Below, piece by piece: positions 8,784 to 17,066 of a stretch of 64,000 nt of DNA (its first letter is position 1; every line of letters starts with the position of its first letter). A program made the translations under genes and the position numbers. Source of the DNA: Virgifigura sp964551315 (lineage in GTDB: Bacteria; Pseudomonadota; Alphaproteobacteria; Dongiales; Dongiaceae). Under the pieces are notes generated by a model that was not told the DNA's origin, searched no databases, and worked only from the letters and a program-made list of their open reading frames with translations. The stretch is taken from NCBI GenBank assembly GCA_964551315.1, contig CAZKCM010000001.1:62001-126000 (forward strand). The letters run 5' to 3'.

Positions 8784-9845
8784 TTAGGCCGCCAAACGAG
8801 GATAGTCGATATATCCCTTCGCCCCGCCGCCATAGAAGGTCGCGCGGTCGGCCTCGTTGAGCGGAGCGCCTTTCCTGTATCGCTCGATAAAATCGGGATT
8901 TGCCAAGGCCCACCGCCCGATCGGCAGGACATCGGCCAGACCTGACTTCAGATCATCCTCCAACGTTTCGAGCGTGCGCCCGGACCGCAGAAGGAGCAGC
9001 GGGTTCGACCAGCGAGCGCGGATATCCTGAGCGAGCTTCTCATCGCCAGTGTGCATCAGGTGAAGATAGGCCAGTCCGAGCTTGTCGAGTTCCGCCACGA
9101 GATACCGGTAGAGATCGGGGGCTTCTTCTCCTTCGACCAGGCCGCCAATTGGAGCAGATGGCGATATGCGAAAGCCCACCCGCTCCGGACCGATCTCGTC
9201 GGCGATGGCCGCGGCCACCTCGATTCCAAATCGCGCCCTGTTCTCGATCGATCCGCCATAGGCGTCCGTGCGCTGATTGGCGTTGGGTGCGAAGAACTGA
9301 TGGATGAGGTAGCCGTTGGCTCCGTGTATTTCGACTCCGTCCGCTCCCGCTTCGATGGCACGTCTGGCGGCATACCGAAAGTCATCCACCGTTTTCCTGA
9401 TTTCCGCCACGCTCAGGGCACGAGGGACTGGAGCATCCTGCATGCCGCTGGGCGTGAACATTCTCTGGCCCGGCGCGATTGCGGACGGAGCTACCGGCTG
9501 GCGGTGGTGAGGCGTGTTGTCCGGGTGTGACATGCGCCCGACATGCATGAGTTGTATGAACATCCTGCCGCCCGCGTCATGAACGGCCGACGTCACCTTT
9601 CTCCAGCCTTCCACATGGGCGTCGGCGTAGATTCCGGGCGTCGTCATATATCCCTGTCCGTCATCGGAAGGCTGCGTGCCTTCGGTAATGATGAGGCCGA
9701 GGGACGCCCGCTGCGCGTAGTATTCGGTGGCTAGATCGCCTGGCGTGCCATCAGGCTTGGCGCGGCTGCGCGTCATGGGCGCCATCGCAAGGCGGTGCGG
9801 CAGCGAAATTTTTCCAACAGTGATCGGGTCCCAGAGACTGGTCAT
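8784..9845 (-). CDS. Old yellow enzyme family alkene reductase (NemA-like)
   Basis: A 353-residue FMN-dependent ene-reductase that should use NAD(P)H to reduce activated C=C bonds of electrophiles such as enones, maleimides or nitro esters. The (beta/alpha)8 barrel is complete, and the substrate-activating pair H-x-x-N is His174/Asn177 in HGANGYLIHQF with the proton-donor Tyr179 two residues later. The FMN-phosphate region near the end is seen as LPIGRWALANPDF. It is transcribed away from the LysR-type gene at 10051 across a 205-bp region holding three copies of GACATATC, so that regulator probably controls it. A detoxification role is inferred from family and context. Confidence 0.93.
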   Translation of the reverse strand: MTSLWDPITVGKISLPHRLAMAPMTRSRAKPDGTPGDLATEYYAQRASLGLIITEGTQPSDDGQGYMTTPGIYADAHVEGWRKVTSAVHDAGGRMFIQLMHVGRMSHPDNTPHHRQPVAPSAIAPGQRMFTPSGMQDAPVPRALSVAEIRKTVDDFRYAARRAIEAGADGVEIHGANGYLIHQFFAPNANQRTDAYGGSIENRARFGIEVAAAIADEIGPERVGFRISPSAPIGGLVEGEEAPDLYRYLVAELDKLGLAYLHLMHTGDEKLAQDIRARWSNPLLLLRSGRTLETLEDDLKSGLADVLPIGRWALANPDFIERYRKGAPLNEADRATFYGGGAKGYIDYPRLAA

Positions 9846-9974
9846 GTTCTTCTGTCCTGCGTTGGGCTTTGTATCAATAATGGACCGACTGCAGCGCGTT
9901 CATGCTCCCGACCGGCTCGACTGAGCTGCGGCCGTCTGCTGCCTTTTCGTCTGATTTTCTGGCAGCTCTGCGTA

Positions 9975-10061
9975 GACATATCTCTGGCCGGGCGAGGATA
10001 TTAGGTGGTAGAAGCGGGACATATCGTCTCGTTTCTGGAACGGACGAACGATGGACATATC
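9975..10061. promoter_or_regulatory. Three direct copies of GACATATC in the OYE/LysR intergenic region
   Basis: The octamer GACATATC occurs at 9975-9982, 10018-10025 and 10054-10061, spaced 43 and 36 bp, all in the same orientation. The last copy covers codons 2-4 of the LysR gene. An exact octamer three times in 90 bp is not expected by chance in G+C-rich DNA. They may be recognition half-sites for the LysR protein, which commonly binds repeated half-sites between itself and a divergent target. Confidence 0.45.
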
Positions 10062-10968
10062 GAAATTGGCGGACTTCAACGCCGTGGCGCTGCACGGCGG
10101 CTTTAGCGCCGCCAGCCGGGCGAGCGGCATTCCGAAGGCAACGCTTTCGCGGAGGCTGCGAGAACTCGAAGAGGAACTGGGCGTTCGATTGATCGAGCGG
10201 GGAACCCGTTCACTGCGCCTCACCGAGGAAGGGCAGCTGCTGCGCAACCGCACCGCTCATCTGATCGACGAGCTCGCGGAGACCGGCGAAGAAATAGCCG
10301 GTCATGCCGGACGTCCGCGGGGAAGGCTGCGGATCAGCGCGCCGGGGCTTTTCGCGCACACCGCCTTGGGCAAGATCGTTGCCGATTTCGTTGCCGCTTA
10401 TCCCGACGTAACCGTCGATGTGTCGGTCGAGGATCGGTTTGTGGATCCGATCGCCGAGGAATTCGACATCGTGGTGCGGATCAATCCCCAGCCGACCAGC
10501 GACCTTGTCGGCCAGTGCTTCCTCAGGGACGATCTCGTGATCGCTGCGCCGCCGAGCCTGCCAATCCCCGAATTCGACGGCGCGGCGGTCGCCGCCGTCA
10601 TGCTCGCCGCGGCTCGCGATGCGACCGAATGGACGATCGACACGGGGAGCTGCCAACGCACCGTCCGCCCACGGACGGTGCTGCGCTGCTCATCGATGCT
10701 CCTGGTCTACAACGCCGTGCTGGCCGGTACGGGTGCCGCCATGATGCCACGCTGGCTGGCCGAGCCGGATTTCACCGCCGGCGCGCTTGCTAATTGGGGA
10801 ACGGTCCCCGGGCGTCGGGTCGAGGCCTGGGCGCTCCACACTTCGCGACGCCTGGAAAGTCCGAAAGTAAAGGCCTTCATGAACATACTCTTGGCCGCCT
10901 ACGATCCCGCGGTAAGAAACGTTCCGGGACTTCGCCCGAAGGCGATTGAGAACCCTTTCCGGCGCTAG
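10051..10968 (+). CDS. LysR-type transcriptional regulator
   Basis: A 305-residue regulator with an N-terminal winged helix-turn-helix (about residues 1-60, HTH around FSAASRASGIPKATLSRRL) and a C-terminal periplasmic-binding-protein-like effector domain (about 88-290). The subtype resembles the AaeR/DmlR-like group whose members often sit opposite a single enzyme gene. It is divergent from the old-yellow-enzyme gene, and the repeats between them support local regulation. Its TAG stop lies inside the CTAG at 10965-10968 that borders the IS remnant. The effector is unknown. Confidence 0.93.
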   Translation: MDISKLADFNAVALHGGFSAASRASGIPKATLSRRLRELEEELGVRLIERGTRSLRLTEEGQLLRNRTAHLIDELAETGEEIAGHAGRPRGRLRISAPGLFAHTALGKIVADFVAAYPDVTVDVSVEDRFVDPIAEEFDIVVRINPQPTSDLVGQCFLRDDLVIAAPPSLPIPEFDGAAVAAVMLAAARDATEWTIDTGSCQRTVRPRTVLRCSSMLLVYNAVLAGTGAAMMPRWLAEPDFTAGALANWGTVPGRRVEAWALHTSRRLESPKVKAFMNILLAAYDPAVRNVPGLRPKAIENPFRR

Positions 10969-11140
10969 GCTGTGTCGCCAGACGATGACCGAGGCGAGCT
11001 GGGCAAAGGCGAGGTAGTGGGCGGCATCGAGGAAGCGCCGGTGATCGAGGGAGGGCCGTCCGGTCCTCGGCTTCTGGACCGGCAACAAAGGGCGAGAGCC
11101 GATCCCACATGGCATCGGTCAGCATGGTCCTGATCGTCAC
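10969..11140 (-). pseudogene. IS5-family transposase remnant (N- and C-terminal ends joined, frameshifted)
   Basis: Reading leftward from a GTG at 11140, the first frame gives MLTDAMWDRLSPFVAGPE, like the start of IS5 transposases. The reading then continues in another frame as GRPSLDHRRFLDAAHYLA followed by FAQLASVIVW. The first part is the N-terminal GRPS-x-D-x-R-x-F motif. The second resembles the C-terminal helix of the same family, which normally follows the RRIATRYD-type segment. The whole DDE catalytic core is missing. This is a recognition by eye of a degenerate sequence and not a computed alignment. Confidence 0.65.
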
Positions 11141-11193
11141 CCGGCCCGGATGCGATCAGGTCAGCCCTGCGCCATCCCCCTTTGACACACGGC
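10969..11193. mobile_element. Internally deleted IS5-family element flanked by CTAG
   Basis: A 225-bp insertion between CTAG (10965-10968) and CTAG (11194-11197), the type of 4-bp duplication made by IS5-group elements. The ends are imperfect inverted repeats: GGCTGTGT on the left and, reading inward on the other strand, GGCCGTGT on the right. The interior, read on the minus strand, holds only the two ends of a transposase. The element cannot move by itself. Its insertion left both flanking genes intact, because each CTAG retains one of the two stop codons. Confidence 0.75.
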
Positions 11194-11574
11194 CTAGACC
11201 TTCTCCACCGCGCCGCCGCCTTCGGCCCAATCCTTGAAGGCGCCGAGGTTGCGGACGTCCTTGTAGCCGAGATCCTGGAGCGTCTTTCCGGCAAGGGCCG
11301 ACCGCCCGCCGGAGGCGCAGTAGAGGATCACGGTCTTGTTTCGATCGAAGGCGGCGTCGTGGTACGGCGATTCGGGATCGGCACGAAACTCGAGCATGCC
11401 GCGGGGAATGTGGACCGCACCCTTGATCTTGCCGGTGGCCTGCAGTTCCGGGGCGTCGCGCACATCGACGACGAGGGCATTCCCTTCCGCCATCAAGGCG
11501 GCGGTGTCTTCGAGATTGATCCGCGGCACCGCGGCGTGGGCCGCGGCCAGCATGTCCTTGACGGATGTCGGCAT
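11194..11574 (-). CDS. Single-domain rhodanese-like sulfurtransferase
   Basis: A 126-residue cytoplasmic protein made of one rhodanese domain, with CH2A-like VVDVRDAPE (35-43) and active-site Cys86 in LYCASGGRSAL. The six-residue loop after the Cys is of the type that accepts a sulfane sulfur. The N-terminal 20 residues resemble those of the alphaproteobacterial rhodanese-like proteins beginning with an ML-x-A-A-x-A helix. It may act in sulfur transfer or cyanide or thiosulfate detoxification; the partner is unknown. Its TAG stop sits in the CTAG that borders the IS remnant, which is convergent with the LysR gene. Confidence 0.9.
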   Translation of the reverse strand: MPTSVKDMLAAAHAAVPRINLEDTAALMAEGNALVVDVRDAPELQATGKIKGAVHIPRGMLEFRADPESPYHDAAFDRNKTVILYCASGGRSALAGKTLQDLGYKDVRNLGAFKDWAEGGGAVEKV

Positions 11575-11667
11575 CTGAACCCTCCTAATGGGCGCCCCCC
11601 GCGGGCGTCCCGGTCCGACCGGCGCGAAACACAGCCTACGGCTTGCCGGTTGGGAACGCCAGCCGCC

Positions 11668-12318
11668 TTACTTTGTGCCGAACAGCCGGTCGCCGGCATC
11701 GCCGAGGCCAGGGACGATATAGGCGTGCTCGTCGAGGCGATCGTCGAGCGCGGCGGCATAGACCGGAATCTCCGGATGGGCGTCGCGGAAGACCGTCATG
11801 CCCTCGGGCGCGGCGACCAGCGCCATCAGGCGGATCCTGGCATCCGGCACGCCCCTGCGGTTCAGCAGGTCCACGGCGGCCACGGCGGAGTAACCCGTCG
11901 CCAGCATCGGATCGACCAGGATGAAGAGCCGGCCTTCCGGTTCCGGCAGCTTGACGAAGTATTCGACCGGCCGCTTGGTCGCGGGATCGCGGTAAAGGCC
12001 GACATGCCCCATCCGCGCCGAAGGGATCAGGTCCTGAAGCCCTTCCGCCATGCCGAGGCCGGCCCGCAGGATCGAGACGATCGCAACCTTCTTTCCGGCG
12101 ATCTTCGGCGCCTCCATCGCCGCGAGCGGCGTCTCGATCCGTTCCATGGCCACGGGCAGATCGCGCGTGATCTCGTAGCCCATGAGCAGCGCGATCTCCT
12201 TCAGGAGCCGGCGGAACTGGATCGTCGGCGTGCCCTTCTCCCGCGCGAGCGAAAGCTTGTGCTGGATCAGCGGATGGTCGAGCAGGCGGAGATTCGGGAA
12301 CTCGGCGGTCGATGTCAT
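11668..12318 (-). CDS. upp: Uracil phosphoribosyltransferase
   Basis: Converts uracil and PRPP to UMP, the salvage step for bases released by the nucleoside phosphorylases of this operon. The 216 residues show the PRPP-binding signature LVDPMLATGYSA and the uracil-binding C-terminal YIVPGLGDAGDRLFGT. The start ATG at 12318 overlaps the stop of the upstream transporter gene (ATGA), so translation is coupled. A much longer frame continues upstream but lies within the transporter in another frame and is not the gene. Last gene of the salvage operon. Confidence 0.96.
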   Translation of the reverse strand: MTSTAEFPNLRLLDHPLIQHKLSLAREKGTPTIQFRRLLKEIALLMGYEITRDLPVAMERIETPLAAMEAPKIAGKKVAIVSILRAGLGMAEGLQDLIPSARMGHVGLYRDPATKRPVEYFVKLPEPEGRLFILVDPMLATGYSAVAAVDLLNRRGVPDARIRLMALVAAPEGMTVFRDAHPEIPVYAAALDDRLDEHAYIVPGLGDAGDRLFGTK

Positions 12319-13493
12319 GGCGGCTCCTCGTGGGGCGGCTCCTCGTGGACGCGCGCGCCCGGCGATCGGCGGGCCAGCGACAGGGCCGCCATGGTACCGG
12401 CGATCGCCAGCGCCGTCATGACGAAGAACGCCCCGCCGCCAAGATGCTCGTACAGGGCGCCGGACAGCAGCATGACCGTGCCGGAAACCGCGCCCAGCGC
12501 CACGGCACTGTAGAGGCTTTGCGCGGTCGCGGCGAGGCCGGGCGCCGCCGCCTGGGCGAGGAAGGTCACGGCGGCGAGGTGAGTCGCCCCGAAGGTCAGG
12601 CCGTGGAGCAGCTGGACCGGAACCAGAACCGGCAGGTCGGCGCTCAACCCCAGCAAGGTCCAGCGAAGGACGGCCGCGGCGCCGCCTAGCGCGAGCAGCC
12701 GCGCGCTGCCGAGCCGGCGCAGCACCCGCGCGCCGAAGACAAACAGCAGGATCTCGGCGATCACGCCCTCGGCCCACAACCAGCCGATCACGTCCTTGGC
12801 GTGCCCGGCGGCCTGCCAATGCAGCGTGCCAAAGCCGTAGAGGACGCCGTGGCTCGCCTGGATCAGGCTGGCGCCGGCGAGGAATGCCAGGAACCGGCGG
12901 TCGGCCAGCAGCCCGATCAGCCCGCGATCCGGGCCGCGCAACGCCGGCCGCTGCTCCGGCAGCGCGAAGGACGCCGCGAGCGTCAGCGCCAGCGCGACCA
13001 GCACCGCGCCGAGGATGAGCTCGGGCGAACGGCCGGCGAAGATTGCGCCGCCGAGGCTGGCCGCGAGGATGAAGGACAACGATCCCCAGAGCCGGATGCG
13101 CCCATAGTCGAGCCGGTGCGCGGCGGCCGTCCGCACGGTCAGGCTGTCGCCGAGCGGCAGCATCGCCGTGAAGCAAAGGCTGGAAAGAGCGGTCACCGCC
13201 AGGATCGACCAGAACCCGGCGGTCGCCGCAAAAAGCGCGTAGCCGGCGAGGCTGCCGAAGGCGAGCAGGATCAGGGGGCGCCGGGTCTCGCCGCGCCGGT
13301 CGGCGGCGCGCGCGACCAGCGGATTGGTCAGCAGCTTGATCCAGAACGGAAGCGACAGCACGAGGCCGATCTCGGCGCCGTCGAGGCCTCGCGCCGTCAG
13401 CCAGACCGGCCAGAACGGCAGCACGACGCCGATGACGACGAAATAGGCGACGTAGAACAGCGACAGCCGAAGCGATAGCAGGATCGGGGTCAT
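12315..13493 (-). CDS. MFS transporter, probable nucleoside/base or aromatic-acid type
   Basis: A 392-residue inner-membrane protein with about twelve hydrophobic segments, of the branch that contains the 3-phenylpropionate and nucleoside/proton symporters (MFS_1-like). The N-terminus SLFYVAYFVVIGVVLPFWP is typical of that branch, and loop 2-3 has ARAADRRGETRR. Its position inside the nucleoside salvage operon, overlapping upp by four bases and 52 bp after deoA, suggests uptake of nucleosides or nucleobases. That substrate assignment is inference. Confidence 0.85.
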   Translation of the reverse strand: MTPILLSLRLSLFYVAYFVVIGVVLPFWPVWLTARGLDGAEIGLVLSLPFWIKLLTNPLVARAADRRGETRRPLILLAFGSLAGYALFAATAGFWSILAVTALSSLCFTAMLPLGDSLTVRTAAAHRLDYGRIRLWGSLSFILAASLGGAIFAGRSPELILGAVLVALALTLAASFALPEQRPALRGPDRGLIGLLADRRFLAFLAGASLIQASHGVLYGFGTLHWQAAGHAKDVIGWLWAEGVIAEILLFVFGARVLRRLGSARLLALGGAAAVLRWTLLGLSADLPVLVPVQLLHGLTFGATHLAAVTFLAQAAAPGLAATAQSLYSAVALGAVSGTVMLLSGALYEHLGGGAFFVMTALAIAGTMAALSLARRSPGARVHEEPPHEEPP

Positions 13494-13545
13494 CGTCTGG
13501 CTTCACCCGCGTCCGCACCGCCGCCGTGACGCGGGCGGGCGCCTA

Positions 13546-14898
13546 TCACCACGCACCGACTCTTTCGCGAACGACGGGGCCGGCATCGACGGGGCCGTCG
13601 CCGAGCGTGAAGGCAGCACGGACCGCAGCCGCCGCCCGGTCCGCCTCGGCCTCGGTCCGCGCATGGACGATCGCCAGCGGCCGGGAGGAGGCCTTCGCTT
13701 CCGGGCCGACCGCTTCGCCAAGGCCGGCGACCGCCTCCAACCCGACGCGGTGATCGACCGGGTCGGAGGCCCGCGTCCGGCCGCCGCCGAGCGCGACCAC
13801 GGCCAAGCCGAGCGCGCGCACCTCCACGGCCGTCACGATCCCGTCGCGATCGGCATGAACGGCGCGGCGGACCGGCGCCGTCGGCAGATGCCGGTCGGGC
13901 GCCGCGACGAGATCGGCGGGCCCGCCGAGCGCCGCCACCATGCGCTGGAACCGCTCCGCCGCCGCGCCGGACCCGAGCGCCCGGTCGAGCTTGGCCTCGG
14001 CGGCCGCGCCATCCGCGGCGAGCCCCCCCAGCATCAGCATCTCGGCGCCGAGCGCGCGCACCACCGCGTGCAGCCGCGGATCGCGCGCGCGGCCGATCAG
14101 GTAATCCACAGCCTCCCGCACCTCCAGGGCGTTCCCGGCGCTCCGCCCCAGCACCTGGTCCATGTCGGTGAGCAGCGCCACGGTCGGCAGGCCTGCGCCG
14201 CGGGCCACCGTGACGAGGCTCTCGGCCAGCTCGCGCGCCGTCTCCATCTCTGCCGCGAAGGCGCCGCGGCCGACCTTCACGTCTATGACCAGCCCGGTGA
14301 GCCCCGCCGCGAGCTTCTTCGACAGGATCGAGGCGGTGATGAGCGGGATCGATTCGACGGTCGCGGTCACGTCGCGGATGGCGTAGAGGCGGCGGTCCGC
14401 CGGCGCCAGATCCGGCGTCTGGCCGATGATGGCGCAGCCGGCCGCCGCGACCGCGGCGCGGAAGCGGTCGAGGTCCGGCTGGGCCTGATAGCCGGGGATG
14501 CTCTCCAGCTTGTCGAGCGTGCCGCCGGTGTGGCCGAGGCCGCGGCCCGAGATCATCGGCACCACGCCGCCGCAGGCCGCCACCATCGGCGCCAGCACCA
14601 GGCTCACCTTGTCGCCCACCCCGCCCGTCGAGTGTTTGTCGAGGATCGGTCCGGGCAGGTCGAAGCCGGACCAGTCCAACACGGTGCCGGACCGCGTCAT
14701 CGCCCGGGTCAGCGCCACGCGCTCCGCCATCGTCATGCCGCGGAAGAAGACGGCCATGGCGAAGGCGGCAACCTGCCCCTCGCCGATCGATCCGTCGGTC
14801 AGGCCGCGGACGAAGAACTCGATCTCCGCCGCGTCGAGCGCCGCGCCGTCGCGCTTGCGGCGGATGATCTCCTGCGGAAGGAAGGGCGCGCCGGTCAT
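13546..14898 (-). CDS. deoA: Thymidine phosphorylase
   Basis: Phosphorolysis of thymidine or deoxyuridine to the base and 2-deoxyribose 1-phosphate. The family signature DKHSTGGVGDKVS and the following SGRGLGHTGGTLDKLES are intact, and the C-terminal alpha/beta domain is present. The start is placed at ATG 14898 (MTGAPFLPQEIIRRKRDG), which gives 450 residues; an in-frame ATG at 14949 would add 17 residues unlike the family and would overlap deoC. Neighbouring deoC consumes the deoxyribose 5-phosphate formed after a mutase step, but no deoB mutase lies in this window. Confidence 0.95.
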   Translation of the reverse strand: MTGAPFLPQEIIRRKRDGAALDAAEIEFFVRGLTDGSIGEGQVAAFAMAVFFRGMTMAERVALTRAMTRSGTVLDWSGFDLPGPILDKHSTGGVGDKVSLVLAPMVAACGGVVPMISGRGLGHTGGTLDKLESIPGYQAQPDLDRFRAAVAAAGCAIIGQTPDLAPADRRLYAIRDVTATVESIPLITASILSKKLAAGLTGLVIDVKVGRGAFAAEMETARELAESLVTVARGAGLPTVALLTDMDQVLGRSAGNALEVREAVDYLIGRARDPRLHAVVRALGAEMLMLGGLAADGAAAEAKLDRALGSGAAAERFQRMVAALGGPADLVAAPDRHLPTAPVRRAVHADRDGIVTAVEVRALGLAVVALGGGRTRASDPVDHRVGLEAVAGLGEAVGPEAKASSRPLAIVHARTEAEADRAAAAVRAAFTLGDGPVDAGPVVRERVGAW

Positions 14899-14929
14899 GA
14901 AGCCCGCGGCGGTCGGCGTTCGACCGCCG

Positions 14930-15718
14930 TCACGCCCGATCCGCGCCAAGCGCGGCGAGCAGCGGCGCGAGCAGGCCGCTGGCGCCGATCCGGAAGGACT
15001 CGGACCGCAGGAAGGCGGGGCCGAGCAGGCGCTCGGCGAGGGTGGCGTAATCCGCGGCGTCCTCGACGGTCCGGATGCCGCCCGCCGCCTTGAAGCCGAC
15101 GGTGCGGCCGGTCCGGTCGCGGTGTTCGCGGATGACGGTCAGCATCGTCCCAGCCGCCGGCAGGGTCGCGCCCGGCTGCAGCGTTCCCGTCGAGGTCTTG
15201 AGGAAGTCCGCCCCGGCGGCGATCGCGTCGCGGCTCGCCGCGGCGATGATTTCCGTGTCCTCCAATTGGCCGGCCTCGAGGATGACCTTCAGCCGCGCCC
15301 GGTCGCCGCAGGCGACGCGGGCCGCGGCGACGACGGCGCGCGCCGCGCCGCGATCGCCCGCGGCATAGGCGGCATGGGGCAGGACGACATCGACCTCCTC
15401 CGCCCCTTCGATCAGGGCGGCGGCGACCTCGGCGGCCACCTCCTCGGGCGCTCCCGTGCCGGCCGGGAAGTTGGCGACGGTCGCGACCCGTACGCCGGTC
15501 CCGTCGAGCGCGGCACGCGCCCGGGCAACGAACCGGGGATGAAGGCAGACCGCCGCGACGGGTCCGCCCGGCGTCACCGCGTCCCGGCAGAGGGCGGCGA
15601 TATCGGCTTCGGACGCCTGCGGATCCAGGTTCGTCAGATCGAGCAGCGGCAGGATCCGGGCCGCGGCTGCGGCGAGATCGGGGTCAGCGGCCGTCGGCAC
15701 GGGCGGGGAATGGCTCAT
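14930..15718 (-). CDS. deoC: Deoxyribose-phosphate aldolase
   Basis: Cleaves 2-deoxyribose 5-phosphate to acetaldehyde and glyceraldehyde 3-phosphate. A 262-residue TIM barrel with the Schiff-base Lys174 in DFLKTSTGT, the catalytic Lys of VGFKAAGGIRT, and Asp in VDVVLPHAAY. The start at 15718 makes the gene overlap the end of the purine nucleoside phosphorylase gene by 35 bp. The first 20 residues are poorly conserved, so a slightly later start cannot be excluded, but no other ATG lies near. Confidence 0.95.
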   Translation of the reverse strand: MSHSPPVPTAADPDLAAAAARILPLLDLTNLDPQASEADIAALCRDAVTPGGPVAAVCLHPRFVARARAALDGTGVRVATVANFPAGTGAPEEVAAEVAAALIEGAEEVDVVLPHAAYAAGDRGAARAVVAAARVACGDRARLKVILEAGQLEDTEIIAAASRDAIAAGADFLKTSTGTLQPGATLPAAGTMLTVIREHRDRTGRTVGFKAAGGIRTVEDAADYATLAERLLGPAFLRSESFRIGASGLLAPLLAALGADRA

Positions 15719-16550
15719 CGGACATTCCTTCCAGAAATGCGATCAGAAGGCGCCGCAGGTCCGCGCCCAGACGCGCGGCGATGGCCAGGGTCTGTTCGTG
15801 GCTGACCGGCGGATGGTGCGCTTCGCCATCGGCCCCGGCGGACAGGGCGACGATCGCAGAGATCGCGGCGACGCGCAGGCCGCAATGGCGGGCAACGATT
15901 ACCTCCGGCACGGTCGACATGCCCACCGCATCGGCACCGAGGCGAAGGAAAGCGCGGCTTTCCGCCGGCGTCGAGAAGCTGGGCCCGAGATAGGCGAGAT
16001 AGACACCCTCGTGCAGCGTCACCCCCGCCGACGCCGCGGCCGCGCGCAGCCGCTCCCGCAGGTCCGGGTCGTAGGCGTCGTCCAGCGCCGGAAAGCGGGG
16101 TCCGAACGCCTCGTCGTTCGGCCCGGCGAGCGGGTTGAACGGCAGCAGGCTGATATGGTCCGCGAGCATCATCAGGCTGCCCGCACCGATCTCTGCCCGG
16201 AGCGACCCGGCGGCGTTGGTCGCGATCAGGATCTCGCAGCCGAGGAGCTTGAGGGTGCGGACGAGCAGGCGGATATCGGCCGGATCGGCGCCTTCGAAGG
16301 CATGGACGCGGCCCTGCAGGCAGGCGACCGCCGAGCCGCCGAGCCGCCCGAGGACCAGCCGCCCCGCATGGCCCTCGACGCTCGGCCGCGGGAAGCCCGG
16401 GATGTCGGCATAGGGAATCGCCCGCGCCTCGGTCATCGCCTCGGCGACGCCGCCGAGCCCGGAGCCCAGGATCAACCCGACGCGCGGACGAAAGCCGGGC
16501 GCGCGCTCGAGGACGGCCTGGGCAGCGCGGTGCGGGGAGGGCTCAGCCAT
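15684..16550 (-). CDS. Purine nucleoside phosphorylase (trimeric class)
   Basis: Phosphorolysis of inosine, guanosine and their deoxy forms. The 288 residues fit the low-molecular-mass trimeric class rather than the hexameric DeoD class: phosphate loop LILGSGLGGVA, the G-R-V-H-x-F-E motif QGRVHAFEGADP, the TNAAGSL strand, and VGMSTVPEVIVARH. The ATG at 16550 is chosen because the conserved family sequence begins shortly after it; the upstream extension is low-complexity and overlaps cdd. Lies 8 bp after cdd. Confidence 0.93.
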   Translation of the reverse strand: MAEPSPHRAAQAVLERAPGFRPRVGLILGSGLGGVAEAMTEARAIPYADIPGFPRPSVEGHAGRLVLGRLGGSAVACLQGRVHAFEGADPADIRLLVRTLKLLGCEILIATNAAGSLRAEIGAGSLMMLADHISLLPFNPLAGPNDEAFGPRFPALDDAYDPDLRERLRAAAASAGVTLHEGVYLAYLGPSFSTPAESRAFLRLGADAVGMSTVPEVIVARHCGLRVAAISAIVALSAGADGEAHHPPVSHEQTLAIAARLGADLRRLLIAFLEGMSDEPFPARADGR

Positions 16551-16558
16551 CGCCGCCG

Positions 16559-16963
16559 TCACCCCTTCCCGAGCCGCGCCCGGGAGAACGGCAACGGCAG
16601 CAACTCGCCCAGAGTCACCGTGCGGCGCAGCCCTTCGGGCCCGCAGAGATGCACCGGCACCTCCGGTCCGGCGAACTCGCCGAGCCGCTGCCGGCATCCC
16701 CCGCAGGGCGCGCAGAGCCCCTCACCGCCGGCCATCACCGCGACCTCGCGGATGCGCGTCTCGCCAGCCGCCACCATGGCGCCGATGGCGACGGCCTCGG
16801 CGCAGAGCCCCTGCGGATAGGCGGCGTTCTCGACGTTGCAGCCATCGTAGAGCCGGCCGCTCTCGGCCTTCACGCAGGCGCCGACGGCAAAGCCGGAATA
16901 GGGTGCGTAGGCGTTGGCGCGGGCGCGCCTCGCCGCGTCGATCATGGCGGCCAGATCGTTCAT
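16559..16963 (-). CDS. cdd: Cytidine deaminase
   Basis: Deaminates cytidine and deoxycytidine to uridine forms, feeding deoA and upp. A 134-residue short tetrameric-type enzyme. The zinc ligands are Cys54 (GLCAEAVA), Cys87 and Cys90 (PCGGCRQ), with catalytic Glu56, and the nucleoside loop is CNVENAAYP. The start is ATG 16963 (MNDLAAMIDAARRARANAYA); the earlier in-frame ATG at 17002 adds residues not expected in the family. First gene of the operon, so its promoter should lie in 16964-17066. Confidence 0.95.
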   Translation of the reverse strand: MNDLAAMIDAARRARANAYAPYSGFAVGACVKAESGRLYDGCNVENAAYPQGLCAEAVAIGAMVAAGETRIREVAVMAGGEGLCAPCGGCRQRLGEFAGPEVPVHLCGPEGLRRTVTLGELLPLPFSRARLGKG

Positions 16964-17066
16964 GCGGTCCTCGTCAGCCGGTCGCGACTCGACAATAGCC
17001 AAGCCGCGGCCGGCGGAACAAGGCGGTTTGCCGGGCGGCCCGCGCCGACGGGGCTGGTCGGCGCGG

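Noticed and set aside
6483..8945. 820-codon plus-strand frame over serA/serC/serB
   Set aside because: Antisense to three certain serine genes; repetitive charged composition without domains.
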